Assembly (NCBI RefSeq): GCF_025384765.1
Contig: NZ_VHLL01000001.1
Coordinates: 614,370-678,369, forward strand
Direction of reading: 5' to 3'
Source: Methanoculleus formosensis
GTDB lineage: Archaea > Halobacteriota > Methanomicrobia > Methanomicrobiales > Methanoculleaceae
Length of the DNA stretch: 64,000 nt
In this document: positions 26,042 to 35,760 of the stretch, in pieces
How positions within the stretch are numbered: the stretch's first letter is position 1
Layout: every line of letters begins with the position of its first letter
Position numbers and translations under genes: made by a program
Notes under the pieces: model-generated
Seen by the model: only the letters and a program-made list of their open reading frames with translations
Databases searched by the model: none
What the model was told of the DNA's origin: nothing

Positions 26042-26989
26042 TCAGATGAACCCGAAGGACTTCAGCGTCACTTCGGGGTTGACGGCGCCCACGTGGTAGA
26101 CCTTGCCCTCGGAGAGCTCGTTGATGACGACCTCCGCCGGGGAGAAGAGCGAGGTGTCGATCTGGTAGAAGTCGAAGTTGGCTTCCTTGAAGATGTCGTA
26201 GAACGGCTTTCCGTATCCCTTGGACGTGTTGCTCGGGATCTTGTCAAGGTAGTCCTTGATCTCCGGGGCGTTCATCGTCAGCATGATGCTGCCGTGGTAG
26301 ATCGTCGCGTCGTTGGTGCTGCCCATCGCCTTCGTCCCGTCCTTCTTGACGGGCGCGATCGGGGCGTGGCCGATACCCGCGGTGATCTTCTTCGTGTCGA
26401 ACCCGAGCTCGTTCAGCTTGTAGACCGCCGTCTCCACGCAGCGGCCGGCGACCTGGACCGAGCCGACGATCGATGCCGTCGGGGCGACGACCGCGCAGGT
26501 GTTCGCCACGTCCACGTTGCACTCTTCGGCGATCTTCTCCATCACCGCGGCGTTCGGGAGGTGGTCGCTCTCGAGGCAGATGACCGCGTAGTCGAACTCG
26601 TCCTCATACTCGATCACCTCGTAGGTGTGCTTGGGCTTCAGGGAGAGCGCCCGCGCGGGACCGCTCCCCATCGCGAAGTACTTGTTGACGTTGATCGTCC
26701 AGCCCGCCTTCTGGGCGCCGAGGCACGCAATCGACGGGAAATCGGTGCTGACCTCGATGAACGGAATGGGGAACTCCTTGATCCGGCCCATCGAAATGTC
26801 GACCTCGCCGAGCCCGCCCATGCAGATCTCGGTGAACCGTCTTCCCGTCAGGTACCCGCCCGGAGTGCTGACGCCGCAGTCAACGATGCGTGCGCCGTTG
26901 TCGAGCTCGTGCGGGACGGCATCGAACTCCTCGGCGTATTCGAAGAGTTCCTCAAAAATATCCAGTGCCAGTTCGTTCACGCTGAGCAT
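26042..26989 (-). CDS. mch: Methenyltetrahydromethanopterin cyclohydrolase
   Basis: Cytoplasmic enzyme of hydrogenotrophic methanogenesis that converts 5-formyl-H4MPT to methenyl-H4MPT. The 315-residue protein starts MLSVNELALDIFEEL; an in-frame ATG at 27013 would add eight residues not typical of the family. Conserved blocks include DCGVSTPGGYLTGRRFTEIC, FAMGSGPARAL and GSTNDATIYHGS. It follows cdc6 by 46 bases on the same strand. Its presence marks the organism as a methanogen or a close relative. Confidence 0.96.
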   Translation of the reverse strand: MLSVNELALDIFEELFEYAEEFDAVPHELDNGARIVDCGVSTPGGYLTGRRFTEICMGGLGEVDISMGRIKEFPIPFIEVSTDFPSIACLGAQKAGWTINVNKYFAMGSGPARALSLKPKHTYEVIEYEDEFDYAVICLESDHLPNAAVMEKIAEECNVDVANTCAVVAPTASIVGSVQVAGRCVETAVYKLNELGFDTKKITAGIGHAPIAPVKKDGTKAMGSTNDATIYHGSIMLTMNAPEIKDYLDKIPSNTSKGYGKPFYDIFKEANFDFYQIDTSLFSPAEVVINELSEGKVYHVGAVNPEVTLKSFGFI

Positions 26990-27035
26990 GTGGAAAACCT
27001 CATCAGAGTACAAACGGCGGGGGAACTGATAAGGA

Positions 27036-28184
27036 TTATGAAATCGTCTGCTCCTGCCCCAGGTGCTCCAGCACGCGCCCGGGATCGTACCGGAGACTGA
27101 TCAGCCGCGTCCGCCCCCTTCCCTGGCGGTAGTGGAGGTTTAAGAGCCGCATCGAGTCGAACTTCTGGATGATCTCATAGAACTTGGTGTAACTGACCCC
27201 GCCGCCTTCTTCTTTTATGAAACGGTAGACGTCGCCGGCGTTCATCTCCTGGTCGTCGCGGGCCGACATATCCGCGATCCTGGCCAGCACCTCCCGTTCC
27301 TCGGCCTTGAGCGCCCGGAGCGAAAACGCGAGATGGAGGTACCGGGAGACCTCGTATGCCTTGCAGACGTCCTCCTGCTCGACCGACCGCCGCGCCTCCC
27401 GTTCGGCGTTCAGGGCCGCACGCTTCAGGAGGTCGATGCCGACACGGAGGTCGCCGCTCTTCATCGTCTGCTCCACCACGAGATCCAGCATATCGGGCCG
27501 GATGACGTTCGGGTAGAGGCCCTGCAGGATACGCTCCTCGAGGATGCCGTGGATCTCCTCCCCCGAATAGGGCGGGAAGTAGATCTCGGTGGGGCGGAAG
27601 ACCGATGCCACCCGTGCATCGACCTCGGTCTGCAGGGTGACGGACATATCGCTGACGATGGCGACGACACCGGTCCGGACGCCCGGATAGGCCTCGTGTG
27701 AGCGGAGCAGCGGATAGAGCACCTGGTTGATCTCGTTCTCGTAGAGGAGGTAGTTCGCGTCGTCGAGCGCCACGAGGAGCACCTGCTCCTCGCGCTGCAG
27801 CACCTTCGCTATGGCGTCGTAGACCTGCTTGAACGACGTGCCCGACGGCGGCGGCGGGTGTCCGGTGACGCGGCGGTAGATCTGGGAGAAGATGGCGAAC
27901 TTCGTGTTGTCGATCTGGCAGTTGATGTAGACCGGGATGAGTTTCTTCGTGGCCTCCTCGATCTCGGCAAAGACTTTTTTCACGCTCGTCGTCTTCCCGG
28001 TTCCCGGGAGGCCGCGGCAGATGGTGTTGAGCGGCCTCGCCCCCCGCATCCCGGGCTTGATCTGAAACGCGAGCTCCCGGATCTGGGCGTCACGATGGTT
28101 GAACTGCTCGGGGACGTAATCGATCTCGAATACTTCGGGATCCCGGAATAGCGTCTCGTCCCACATGAGCAGGTTCTTCTTCAT
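27036..28184 (-). CDS. cdc6: Orc1/Cdc6 replication initiator
   Basis: AAA+ protein that binds archaeal origins and loads the MCM helicase. The 382-residue protein has Walker A GLPGTGKTTSV, Walker B LLVALDDANYLL, a sensor region and a C-terminal winged helix (about residues 290-375). The start lies 27 bases from a TATA box, so the mRNA is probably leaderless. Genes of this family often sit next to an origin; the 75-base upstream gap to 28260 is too short to hold a clear one and no ORB repeats were recognised. Confidence 0.93.
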   Translation of the reverse strand: MKKNLLMWDETLFRDPEVFEIDYVPEQFNHRDAQIRELAFQIKPGMRGARPLNTICRGLPGTGKTTSVKKVFAEIEEATKKLIPVYINCQIDNTKFAIFSQIYRRVTGHPPPPSGTSFKQVYDAIAKVLQREEQVLLVALDDANYLLYENEINQVLYPLLRSHEAYPGVRTGVVAIVSDMSVTLQTEVDARVASVFRPTEIYFPPYSGEEIHGILEERILQGLYPNVIRPDMLDLVVEQTMKSGDLRVGIDLLKRAALNAEREARRSVEQEDVCKAYEVSRYLHLAFSLRALKAEEREVLARIADMSARDDQEMNAGDVYRFIKEEGGGVSYTKFYEIIQKFDSMRLLNLHYRQGRGRTRLISLRYDPGRVLEHLGQEQTIS

Positions 28185-28205
28185 TATAGAATCCTCGGGT
28201 ATGGT

Positions 28206-28220
28206 AGTATTTATATCCTC
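28206..28220 (-). promoter_or_regulatory. TATA box of cdc6
   Basis: On the minus strand GGATATAAATACTACC; the TATAAATA core is 25-33 bases before the cdc6 ATG at 28184. Confidence 0.6.
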
Positions 28221-28259
28221 CAGATTGGGTTCTCCTCATCGCGCTGGTCACTACAGGGA

Positions 28260-28928
28260 TTACGGCTGTTCCATGCACTTTTTGCAGAGCGTCTTGCTCA
28301 TGAAGAGCTGGGAGAGTTTCGCCTGCGATTTCGTCACTTCCGCACCGCAGGCCTCGCAGACGTCCTCCGCCGGAGCCCCGGACGGTTTTTCCGGAACCGG
28401 CTCCTGCTGCGGCGGTGCCTGTACGGGGGGTGCTTCCGGCTTTGCCGGGGGCTTCTCCTCCGGTTTCTTGGGCGGTGCCTGCGCCGAGGGTGCCTCCGGT
28501 TGAACAGGGAGCTTCTCCTCCGGCTTCTCGGGCGCCGGCGGGATCGCCGCTGCGATCACCTCCGGCGTCGGGCAGGCTTTCTCCTCCGGATGGGCTGGTT
28601 CCGGCACCGGAGCAGCCGGTTCAGGGGTCTCCTTCTCCGGGCGGGTCGGTTCCGTCACCGAGGCGGCGGGTTCAGGGGTCTCCTTCTCCGGGAGCGGTAC
28701 CTGCGGGGTCGCGGGCCTTGCCGCGAGAACGCGGCGCCGGTATGCGTCCACACGCTCGGCGGTCGCCTGATCGCCGCGCCCGAGCCGGGCAAGGATCCCG
28801 TCGAGGAATGTGATAAGGTCGTCCACATCCTCGTGGGTCTCTACATCCCCCTCGACTTCGAGACGGAGGTTTTCGTAGTTCTCGAGGTTGATGGTGATCC
28901 CGATGGTGACTTCCTTCTTGCTGGCCAT
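28260..28928 (-). CDS. Proline-rich protein with C-terminal zinc ribbon
   Basis: A 222-residue protein in three parts. Residues 1-75 form an alpha/beta domain (VTIGITINLENYENLRLEVE then a helix with FLDGILARLG). Residues 80-185 are a low-complexity Pro/Glu/Lys/Ala linker with repeated EKETPEPAA and PEEKPP units. The C-terminus carries CEACGAEV...LCKKC, a four-Cys ribbon. The N-terminal part occurs alone in other methanogens as far as I recall, without known function. Start chosen at MASKKEVTIG, 26-34 bases after a TATATAAAG box. Confidence 0.78.
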   Translation of the reverse strand: MASKKEVTIGITINLENYENLRLEVEGDVETHEDVDDLITFLDGILARLGRGDQATAERVDAYRRRVLAARPATPQVPLPEKETPEPAASVTEPTRPEKETPEPAAPVPEPAHPEEKACPTPEVIAAAIPPAPEKPEEKLPVQPEAPSAQAPPKKPEEKPPAKPEAPPVQAPPQQEPVPEKPSGAPAEDVCEACGAEVTKSQAKLSQLFMSKTLCKKCMEQP

Positions 28929-28951
28929 ATTTCCCGAATAATATTGTCTCT

Positions 28952-28964
28952 CTTTATATACAAT
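28952..28964 (-). promoter_or_regulatory. TATA box of the proline-rich zinc protein gene
   Basis: TATATAAAG on the minus strand, 26-34 bases upstream of the ATG at 28928. Confidence 0.6.
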
Positions 28965-29147
28965 TCCTCCGGCGGCCCGCATCGCCCCGCCGTTCAGCCG
29001 GTTCGGCAGCTCTCCTCCGCCCCGTTGCCCGGGGAGATCGGGGCCGGCGCAGGGGCTCTCCCCCCGGCATCCGGGCCGGTTCCGGTCACCTCCCTCGTGC
29101 ACTCTGAAACCCCGCTGATGGCGGCGTATGGGAATTTATCCGCGCAT

Positions 29148-29164
29148 GGATTTTTATATCCCTG
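29148..29164 (+). promoter_or_regulatory. TATA-like promoter of first beta-helix gene
   Basis: TTTTTATATCC at about 29150-29160, roughly 60-70 bases before the ATG at 29221, allowing a short leader. Confidence 0.4.
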
Positions 29165-29220
29165 CTGCTATATTAGGGGCGAGTCTCCGGCAGCCCAGAA
29201 CGATCTCTTCGAGGAGCGTG

Positions 29221-30741
29221 ATGACTACCCGCCCGCATCAGAAAGCATCAGACCCCCTCGCCGTGAACCTCCCGATCATACTCCTGGTTGCCGCCCTTCT
29301 GCTCGTCCAGTGTGCTGCCGCCGCACCGATCATTGTTGCGGCGAGCGACAGCAACCCGGCGGCTAAAGCCCGCGCAGACTACGCCTGCGACGGCCTCGAC
29401 GACCAGGTGGAGATCCAGGCGGCGTTCGACGCACTCCCCTCGGGCGGCACGGTCGGTCTCACGGAAGGCACGTTCAACTGTTCGGGCAGCCTCGTCCCCG
29501 CCGCCAAAACGACGCTTCTTGGAGAGGGGCCGGACAGGACGTCCCTTGAGTTCAGCCGGAACGGGCTCTTGAACGTCTCGGAAGAGAACGTCACCCTGGA
29601 CGGGTTCCACGTCACGGGCTCACACTACGTGAATACGAGCACGAACACGACCCTCGACCTCACCCGGTGGCACGGCGTCGTCACCATCTACGCGAGCCAC
29701 GCGAAGGTCCAGAATGTCACGGGCACCGCCGACGCGAGCATCCAGGCGGTCTTCCTCCTGCTGCACAACCCGAACGTCTATGCCCCCGTCCTCGAAGACA
29801 TCGAGTTCGTCGACTGCAGGGCCGTTGACACCGGGACGTATGGGTTCCTCCACAACGCCTGGGGAAGTGAGAACACGACGATCCGGGACGTCCGCTACGA
29901 GAACTGCTCCGCGATCAACTGCGGGAGCGCCGGCGCGTTCAACCAGTGGGTGACCGGGTTCAACTTTGCGGAATTAAACGACATCGAGGGTCTCCGGGTG
30001 ACGGACTGCATCGCGGAAGGGAACCTGGAGTCCGGGTTCCACTTTGAGTGGGACCCCGGGAAGCGCGACTGCGTCTTCACCGACTGCGTGAGCCGCAACA
30101 ACGGCCGGAAACCCTATCCCGACGACTACCTGGTGGGCGACCCCGACTTCTTCGGCGCCGGCTTCTACCTCCCGGGAGGGGAGGTGGCGCTGGTGAACTG
30201 CCGGGCAGAGGGGAACGGTGCGTTCGGGTTCTACGTCATCAACCCGGAAGGCATGCTCCTCTACAACTGCACCGAGAGTGAGACCGGTCGCGGCCAGGCC
30301 TCCTCTGCAAAGCCCATATCCTACTGTATCCTCCAGTCCCTGCCCGTATCGAGAAACCCCTCCATCGTGATGGACCACTGCCGGAGTATCGGGTCGCACG
30401 GCTGGGGCCTCTTTCTCTGCGGCACGGAGAACGCGCTCATCAGGAACTTCACCATGACCGATCCGGCGGGCATCGACGGGGTCGGGGCGATGCTCGGGTG
30501 CCCCTCCCACGAACTCCCGGTGAACTCGACGATCGATGCAGGCATCTCGAGTTCGACGATCGATCTCACTGCGTCTGGGGACCGGCCGCAGACACTGATC
30601 TCCATCGTCGACAACAGAAACGTCACATACTCCGGGAGGATCGTCTCCGACGCCCCCCGTCCGGTGGCGGTCGAGTGGACGAGCGAAGGGGGCGCGGACC
30701 TGACCGCTCTCGAGGTGCTGCCGGCCAGCAGCACGGCATAG
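29221..30741 (+). CDS. Secreted right-handed beta-helix protein, family A copy 1
   Basis: A 506-residue exported protein with a signal peptide (LPIILLVAALLLVQCAAAAP) and the pectate-lyase-like opening IIVAASDSNPAAKARADYAC then EIQAAFDALPSGGTV. The core contains the family-A hallmarks VDTGTYGFLHNAWG and GNLESGFHFEWDP. Many Asn-rich coil turns (NCSAINCG, DCVSRNNG) point to a beta-helix stack. Such folds bind or cleave polysaccharide; no catalytic residues can be assigned. It ends without a sorting tail. Confidence 0.85.
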   Translation: MTTRPHQKASDPLAVNLPIILLVAALLLVQCAAAAPIIVAASDSNPAAKARADYACDGLDDQVEIQAAFDALPSGGTVGLTEGTFNCSGSLVPAAKTTLLGEGPDRTSLEFSRNGLLNVSEENVTLDGFHVTGSHYVNTSTNTTLDLTRWHGVVTIYASHAKVQNVTGTADASIQAVFLLLHNPNVYAPVLEDIEFVDCRAVDTGTYGFLHNAWGSENTTIRDVRYENCSAINCGSAGAFNQWVTGFNFAELNDIEGLRVTDCIAEGNLESGFHFEWDPGKRDCVFTDCVSRNNGRKPYPDDYLVGDPDFFGAGFYLPGGEVALVNCRAEGNGAFGFYVINPEGMLLYNCTESETGRGQASSAKPISYCILQSLPVSRNPSIVMDHCRSIGSHGWGLFLCGTENALIRNFTMTDPAGIDGVGAMLGCPSHELPVNSTIDAGISSSTIDLTASGDRPQTLISIVDNRNVTYSGRIVSDAPRPVAVEWTSEGGADLTALEVLPASSTA

Positions 30742-30945
30742 GGTTCCGGGGCGCGGAATGCGTCATGCGTAAATACCCCGGCCCCCGGAACTGGCGGTTT
30801 CCCTCCCCGGCTCGCAGGCGGGACCCTCCGGCGGGGGCGGGCCGGCTAAATCCTTAAATGGTACTTCCGTGCCATAAGGGTATGATCCCGTAGGCGTCGC
30901 CGGTCCCTCGCGACTCCCCCGGGTAGCGAACGGGTCGTTGGTTTT

Positions 30946-32598
30946 ATGTCGGCGGGACTGCAGCTCGGGAAGAGAGAACGGCGCATCCTCATCGCCATCG
31001 CGATCATACTCACGGTGATCGTCGCCGTCGTGCTGATCATACACGTCTACCCGCCGGTCCCGGTGCCCCCGCCCCCCCCTCCGCCGCCGATCACCCCGAT
31101 CCCGACGACACCGGCGGTGCCCCCGGAGACCGCCGGGCCGACGATCGTCGTTGCGGCGAGCGACAGCAGCCCGGCGGCAAAAGCCCGGGCCGATTACACC
31201 TGCGACGGCACCGACGACCAGAAGGAGATCCAGGGGGCGTTCGATGCACTCTCCTCGGGCGGCACGGTCGCTCTCACGGAAGGCACGTTCAACTGCGCGG
31301 GGAACATCCGCCCGGGCGCGAAGACGATGCTTCGCGGGGAGGGGGCGGATGCGACGTTCGTCGAGTTCACGAATAACGGGCGGCTCCTCCTGGCCCGCGA
31401 GTCCGTCACGCTCTATAACTTCCACGTCAGGGGCACGGGTTACCCGAAGGTCGGGGCCGACCACTGGCTCGGCGTGATCACCATCTATGCGAGCCACGCG
31501 AAGGTTCTCGGCGTCGAGGGGACCGCGGATGCAACCACCCAGGCGGTCTTCCTCCTGCTGCACGACCCCGATGTCTACGCCCCGACCCTCGAAGACGTCG
31601 AGTTCGTCAACTGCAGGGCGGTGGACACCGGGACGTATGGGTTCCTCCACAACGCCTGGGGGACGACGAACGTGGTGATCAAGGACGTCCGCTACGAGAA
31701 CTGTGCCGCGATCAACTGCGGCAGGTACGGGGCGTTCAACCCCTGGGTGACCGGGTTCGACTTCGCGGAGCTCAACGACATCGAGGGACTCCGGGTGACG
31801 AACTGCATCGCGGAAGGGAACCTGGAGTCCGGGTTCCACTTCGAGTGGGACCCCGAGAAGCGCGACTGCATCCTCACGAACTGCATCAGCAAAAACAACG
31901 GGCAGAAAGCCTACCCGACGCGGGCGTACCGCGAGGACGACATGTCGACCCACTACTTCGGGTGCGGATTCTACGCCCCACGGGGGGACATCACCTTCAT
32001 CAACTGCTACTCCGAGGGGAACAGCCGGCACGGGTTCTACGCGACGAATGGCGGTAAACTCTACAACTGCGTCGACCACAGCGTCGGAGCCGGGAAGACC
32101 GATTACCGGATCGTCCAGCCCGCATCGTTCTACGCTGCCCCGACGCGCTCGATAACCCCGTCGCTCGTGCTCGAGAACTGTTCGAGCATCGACTCGTGCG
32201 GCTACGGCCTTCATATCGACCTCGCGAGCGATGTCGTGATCAAGAACTTCTCCCTGGAGAATCCGGCCGGGATCGATGGTAAAGCGACGAACCTCGGGGG
32301 ATCGCAGGGGGGGCCGGTTTCTAACTCCGTCGTCAACATCTATGCGTCGGGCGACCGGGCGGAGACGCTGATATGGGCAAGGAACAACGAGAACGTCGAG
32401 TATTCCGGCAGGCTTGTCTCGCAATCATCAAAGCCGTTCGTGATCGAGGGCGACCGGACGCGAAACGTCCGGGTCAAGGATATGGAGATCGTCTCCGCGA
32501 AGATCGGGCCGTTCGCGAACGGCGTCACCCTCGCGAATACGGTTCCCGCCGGTGCAGTGACGTTTGAGAACGTGGCGGTCACCTCGGGATCGTGCTGA
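30946..32598 (+). CDS. Membrane-anchored beta-helix protein, family A copy 2
   Basis: A 550-residue paralogue of the preceding gene, with a different N-terminus: an uncleaved anchor (ILIAIAIILTVIVAVVLIIH), a run of prolines, then the shared IVVAASDSSPAAKARADYTC. VDTGTYGFLHNAWG, GNLESGFHFEWDP and DMSTHYFGCGFYAP are present. It would be held in the membrane with the helix outside. The close gene order and identity to copies 1, 3 and 4 show local duplication. Confidence 0.85.
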   Translation: MSAGLQLGKRERRILIAIAIILTVIVAVVLIIHVYPPVPVPPPPPPPPITPIPTTPAVPPETAGPTIVVAASDSSPAAKARADYTCDGTDDQKEIQGAFDALSSGGTVALTEGTFNCAGNIRPGAKTMLRGEGADATFVEFTNNGRLLLARESVTLYNFHVRGTGYPKVGADHWLGVITIYASHAKVLGVEGTADATTQAVFLLLHDPDVYAPTLEDVEFVNCRAVDTGTYGFLHNAWGTTNVVIKDVRYENCAAINCGRYGAFNPWVTGFDFAELNDIEGLRVTNCIAEGNLESGFHFEWDPEKRDCILTNCISKNNGQKAYPTRAYREDDMSTHYFGCGFYAPRGDITFINCYSEGNSRHGFYATNGGKLYNCVDHSVGAGKTDYRIVQPASFYAAPTRSITPSLVLENCSSIDSCGYGLHIDLASDVVIKNFSLENPAGIDGKATNLGGSQGGPVSNSVVNIYASGDRAETLIWARNNENVEYSGRLVSQSSKPFVIEGDRTRNVRVKDMEIVSAKIGPFANGVTLANTVPAGAVTFENVAVTSGSC

Positions 32599-32894
32599 GG
32601 GTGCGGCAGGGGGTGGCTGCCGGCCGGGCGCGGGGTGCCGGACAATTCCGCGAGTTTTATAATTGTCACAGTATTATAATGGGTATCCGGTCCCCGTTCG
32701 GCCGCCCGGGGTGTCTCCCGGGGTCCCCGGTCGGGGTGCGTTTTTTGCGGTGCGTGTGCGCTAAATTTCAAATTAGTATATAATTTTATTCGTTGCGGCA
32801 TAAATTACTCAAATGGTGAAAATTTCTGATTATCTCAATAATGGTGGGTTTATTTGGGATTCAAATCTTTAAAATCAATCTATTCTATTTGAAA

Positions 32895-32912
32895 AACCTT
32901 TTAAAATAAGTC
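32895..32912 (+). promoter_or_regulatory. AT-rich promoter of family A copy 3
   Basis: CCTTTTAAAATAAG lies about 40-55 bases before the ATG at 32949, in a 200-base stretch far more AT-rich than the surroundings. Confidence 0.45.
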
Positions 32913-32948
32913 TATCAGATAATGGAGTATCTCCCAAGAGGTGAGATA

Positions 32949-35510
32949 ATGCGAGATAGACGGACAACCAAGCTTCTTATTGCAGTGTTCCTGATCGTCG
33001 GGCTCGTCCCGATCGTCGGGGCACTCGAAGCGACCCCAACCACGATTGTCGCCGCAAGCGACAGCAGTGCGGCCGATAAAGCGGCGGCTGCCTACATCTG
33101 TGATGGGGTCAACGATCACGTGGAGATCCAGGCAGCACTGAATGCCCTGCCTTCGGGCGGTGTTGTCCTCCTCTCCAGTGGCACCTACAACTGCGCAGGG
33201 ATCATTGCTCCCAAGGCAGGCTCGACTCTCATGGGGGAGGGTGAATCGGAGACGTTCCTCGTCTTCACCCACGACGGACGCATCAACGTCGACCGCGAGA
33301 ACATCACGCTGGACGGGTTCCACATAAAGGGAACCGGTTACAGCAGCGGTGTCAAGTGGCTCGGCGTGATGAACATCCGTGCAAGCCACGCGAAGATCCA
33401 CAACATCACGGGTACCGCAGATGCAAGCATCCAGGCGGTCTACCTCCTGATCCACGATCCGACCGTGTATGCCCCGACCCTGCAGGACGTTGAGTTCATC
33501 AACTGCAGGGCCGTTGACACCGGGACCTACGGGTTTCTCCACAACGCCTGGGGCACGACGAACAAGGTGATCAAGGACGTTCGCTACGAGAACTGCGCCG
33601 CGATCAACTGCGGCAAGTTCGGAGCGTTCAACCCCTGGGTGACCGGATTCAACTTTGCGGAGCTCAACGACATGGACGGTCTTTACGTGAAAGACTGCTA
33701 TGCGGAGGGCACTCTGGAGTCCGGGTTCCACTTCGAGTTCGACCCGAAGGTGACGAACGCCGTCCTCGAGAACTGCACGAGCAACAACAACGGGCAGAAG
33801 CCCTTCCCGACGCGGGCCTACCAGCAGAACGACATGTCGACCCACTACTTCGGGTGCGGCTACTACGCCCCGAACTGTGACGTGACGTTCATCGACTGCA
33901 CCGCGGAAGGCAACTCCATGAACGGGTTCTACACGACGAACGGCGGGAAGCTCTACAACTGTGTCGAGAAGGACACCGGTATCGGGAGAACCGACTTCTC
34001 CTACCGGGTGCCTGCCGGCTACTACAGCATCCCGACCCGCTCGGTCAACCCCTCTACGGTGCTGGAGAACTGCACGAGCATCAACTCGCGCGCGTTCGGT
34101 CTCCAGGTCGACCTCGCGAACAACGTGAAGATCAAGAACTTCCACCTTGTCGACCCGGTCGGGTACAACGGCAAGGGCTCCAGCCTCGGCGGCACGAACG
34201 GCCAGTTCGACAACTCCGAGGTGAGCATCTATGCATCCGGCAACCGCGTTGAGACGCTGGTCTGGGCGAAGGAGAACGTCAACACCGTCTTCTCCGGTCA
34301 GATTGTCTCCGACTCGGCAAAACCGTTCGTGATCGAGGGCTACAGAACCAAGAACGTCCTCGTGAAGGACATGGAGATCGTCTCGAAGACCCTCCCCGCC
34401 GGTTCCTCCGGCGTGACCGTTGTGAGCACGGTTCCGGCCGGTCAGGCGACCCTCCAGAACGTGAAGGTGACGTCCACCGGCTCGCCGGTGCCGACGCCGA
34501 CCACCCCGGCACCGACCCCCACCACACCGGCTCCCACCGGGAAGCCGGACCTCGTGGTGACCGACATCTCCTGGACGCCGGCAAAGCCCGCCTCCGGGGA
34601 TGCGGTGACGATGAAGGCAACGATCAAGAACCAGGGCGACGCTCCCACGCCTGCGGGCGCGAAGCACGGCGTCATCTTCACGTTTGATGACGGTGCCGCC
34701 GGGCCCGGGGTCTGGTCCGACACCCACACCACGTCGATCGCCCCCGGTCAATGGGTCACCCTGACCGCGACCGGCGGCTCGGCCGGTGCAGCCTGGAAGG
34801 CTGTGGAAGGCACCCACACCGTGAAGGCAACGGTTGACGATGTCAACCGGATTGCTGAGAGCAACGAGAACAACAATCTTCGCACCGAACAGATCACGGT
34901 CTCAAAGGCCGGGTCGGGGTCTACCCCGACCCCCACTCCTGCTCCCTCGGGAAAGCCGGACCTTGTGGTGACCGAGATCTCCTGGACGCCGGCAAAGCCC
35001 GCCTCCGGGGATGCGGTGACGATGAAGGCCACGGTCAAGAACCAGGGCAACGCTCCCACGCCTGCGGGCACGAAGCTCGGCGTCCTCTTCACGTTCAATG
35101 ACGGCGCCGCCGGGCCCGGAGTCTGGTCGGACACCCACACCGCGGCTGTCGCTCCCGGCGCATCGGTCACGGTGACTGCGACCGGTGGATCCGCCGGTGC
35201 AACCTGGAAGGCCGTCTCCGGCACTCACACCGTGAAGGCCACTGTTGACGACGTCAACCGGATTGCAGAGAGCAATGAGAACAACAACGTTATGAGCAAA
35301 GAGATCGTCGTCGGCGCCCAGGCTCCCGCCAGGGGTGACCTCAACAAAGACGGCAACGTCGACTGGACCGATGTGACGATCGCTGCCGATATGGCACAGG
35401 GAACCACCGCACCAACCGCCACCGCCGACCTGAATGGAGACGGCACCGTGGACTGGAAAGATGTTGCCCTGATCGCCGACTTCTTCTTCGGCAGGACTTC
35501 TTCCCTCTAA
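32949..35510 (+). CDS. Beta-helix protein with two CARDB domains and a dockerin, family A copy 3
   Basis: An 853-residue exported protein. After the signal peptide, residues about 25-510 form the family-A beta-helix (VDTGTYGFLHNAWG, GTLESGFHFEFDP). A Pro/Thr linker leads to two CARDB adhesion domains (each PDLVVT-x-ISWTPAKPAS... to AESNENNN), nearly identical to each other. The C-terminus is a type I dockerin with two calcium loops, DLNKDGNVDWTDV and DLNGDGTVDWKDV. A strong GAGGTGA ribosome site precedes the ATG. The dockerin implies docking to a cohesin not seen here. Confidence 0.9.
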   Translation: MRDRRTTKLLIAVFLIVGLVPIVGALEATPTTIVAASDSSAADKAAAAYICDGVNDHVEIQAALNALPSGGVVLLSSGTYNCAGIIAPKAGSTLMGEGESETFLVFTHDGRINVDRENITLDGFHIKGTGYSSGVKWLGVMNIRASHAKIHNITGTADASIQAVYLLIHDPTVYAPTLQDVEFINCRAVDTGTYGFLHNAWGTTNKVIKDVRYENCAAINCGKFGAFNPWVTGFNFAELNDMDGLYVKDCYAEGTLESGFHFEFDPKVTNAVLENCTSNNNGQKPFPTRAYQQNDMSTHYFGCGYYAPNCDVTFIDCTAEGNSMNGFYTTNGGKLYNCVEKDTGIGRTDFSYRVPAGYYSIPTRSVNPSTVLENCTSINSRAFGLQVDLANNVKIKNFHLVDPVGYNGKGSSLGGTNGQFDNSEVSIYASGNRVETLVWAKENVNTVFSGQIVSDSAKPFVIEGYRTKNVLVKDMEIVSKTLPAGSSGVTVVSTVPAGQATLQNVKVTSTGSPVPTPTTPAPTPTTPAPTGKPDLVVTDISWTPAKPASGDAVTMKATIKNQGDAPTPAGAKHGVIFTFDDGAAGPGVWSDTHTTSIAPGQWVTLTATGGSAGAAWKAVEGTHTVKATVDDVNRIAESNENNNLRTEQITVSKAGSGSTPTPTPAPSGKPDLVVTEISWTPAKPASGDAVTMKATVKNQGNAPTPAGTKLGVLFTFNDGAAGPGVWSDTHTAAVAPGASVTVTATGGSAGATWKAVSGTHTVKATVDDVNRIAESNENNNVMSKEIVVGAQAPARGDLNKDGNVDWTDVTIAADMAQGTTAPTATADLNGDGTVDWKDVALIADFFFGRTSSL

Positions 35511-35760
35511 AGCGTCTACCAGGAGCGGTGGTTGGTCAGCCCCCTCCTCCTGGTTTTGCCACAGATGCCGCCCCGTACCACCTTTATGGTGAGCGGTAAT
35601 ATTGGTTATGGGCAGGTTTTTTCTCTTGATCCGGCGGAGATCGTCCGCTGTCGCATCGTGCTGCACGGCCCAAACAAGACTCTTCTCGATGGTCTCCGGC
35701 TCTCGCGGGACTGGAGCGGCGGATACATCTAAATAGGTGCCGACCGATACTGGCGACCGA

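Noticed and set aside
28185..28260. Replication origin next to cdc6
   Set aside because: The gap is only 75 bases, with one TATA box and no recognisable origin-recognition boxes or long AT-rich unwinding element.
32901..34817. A 638-codon frame antisense to the dockerin protein gene
   Set aside because: Similar antisense frames recur over every beta-helix copy, because the sense codon use forbids antisense stops; no independent support.
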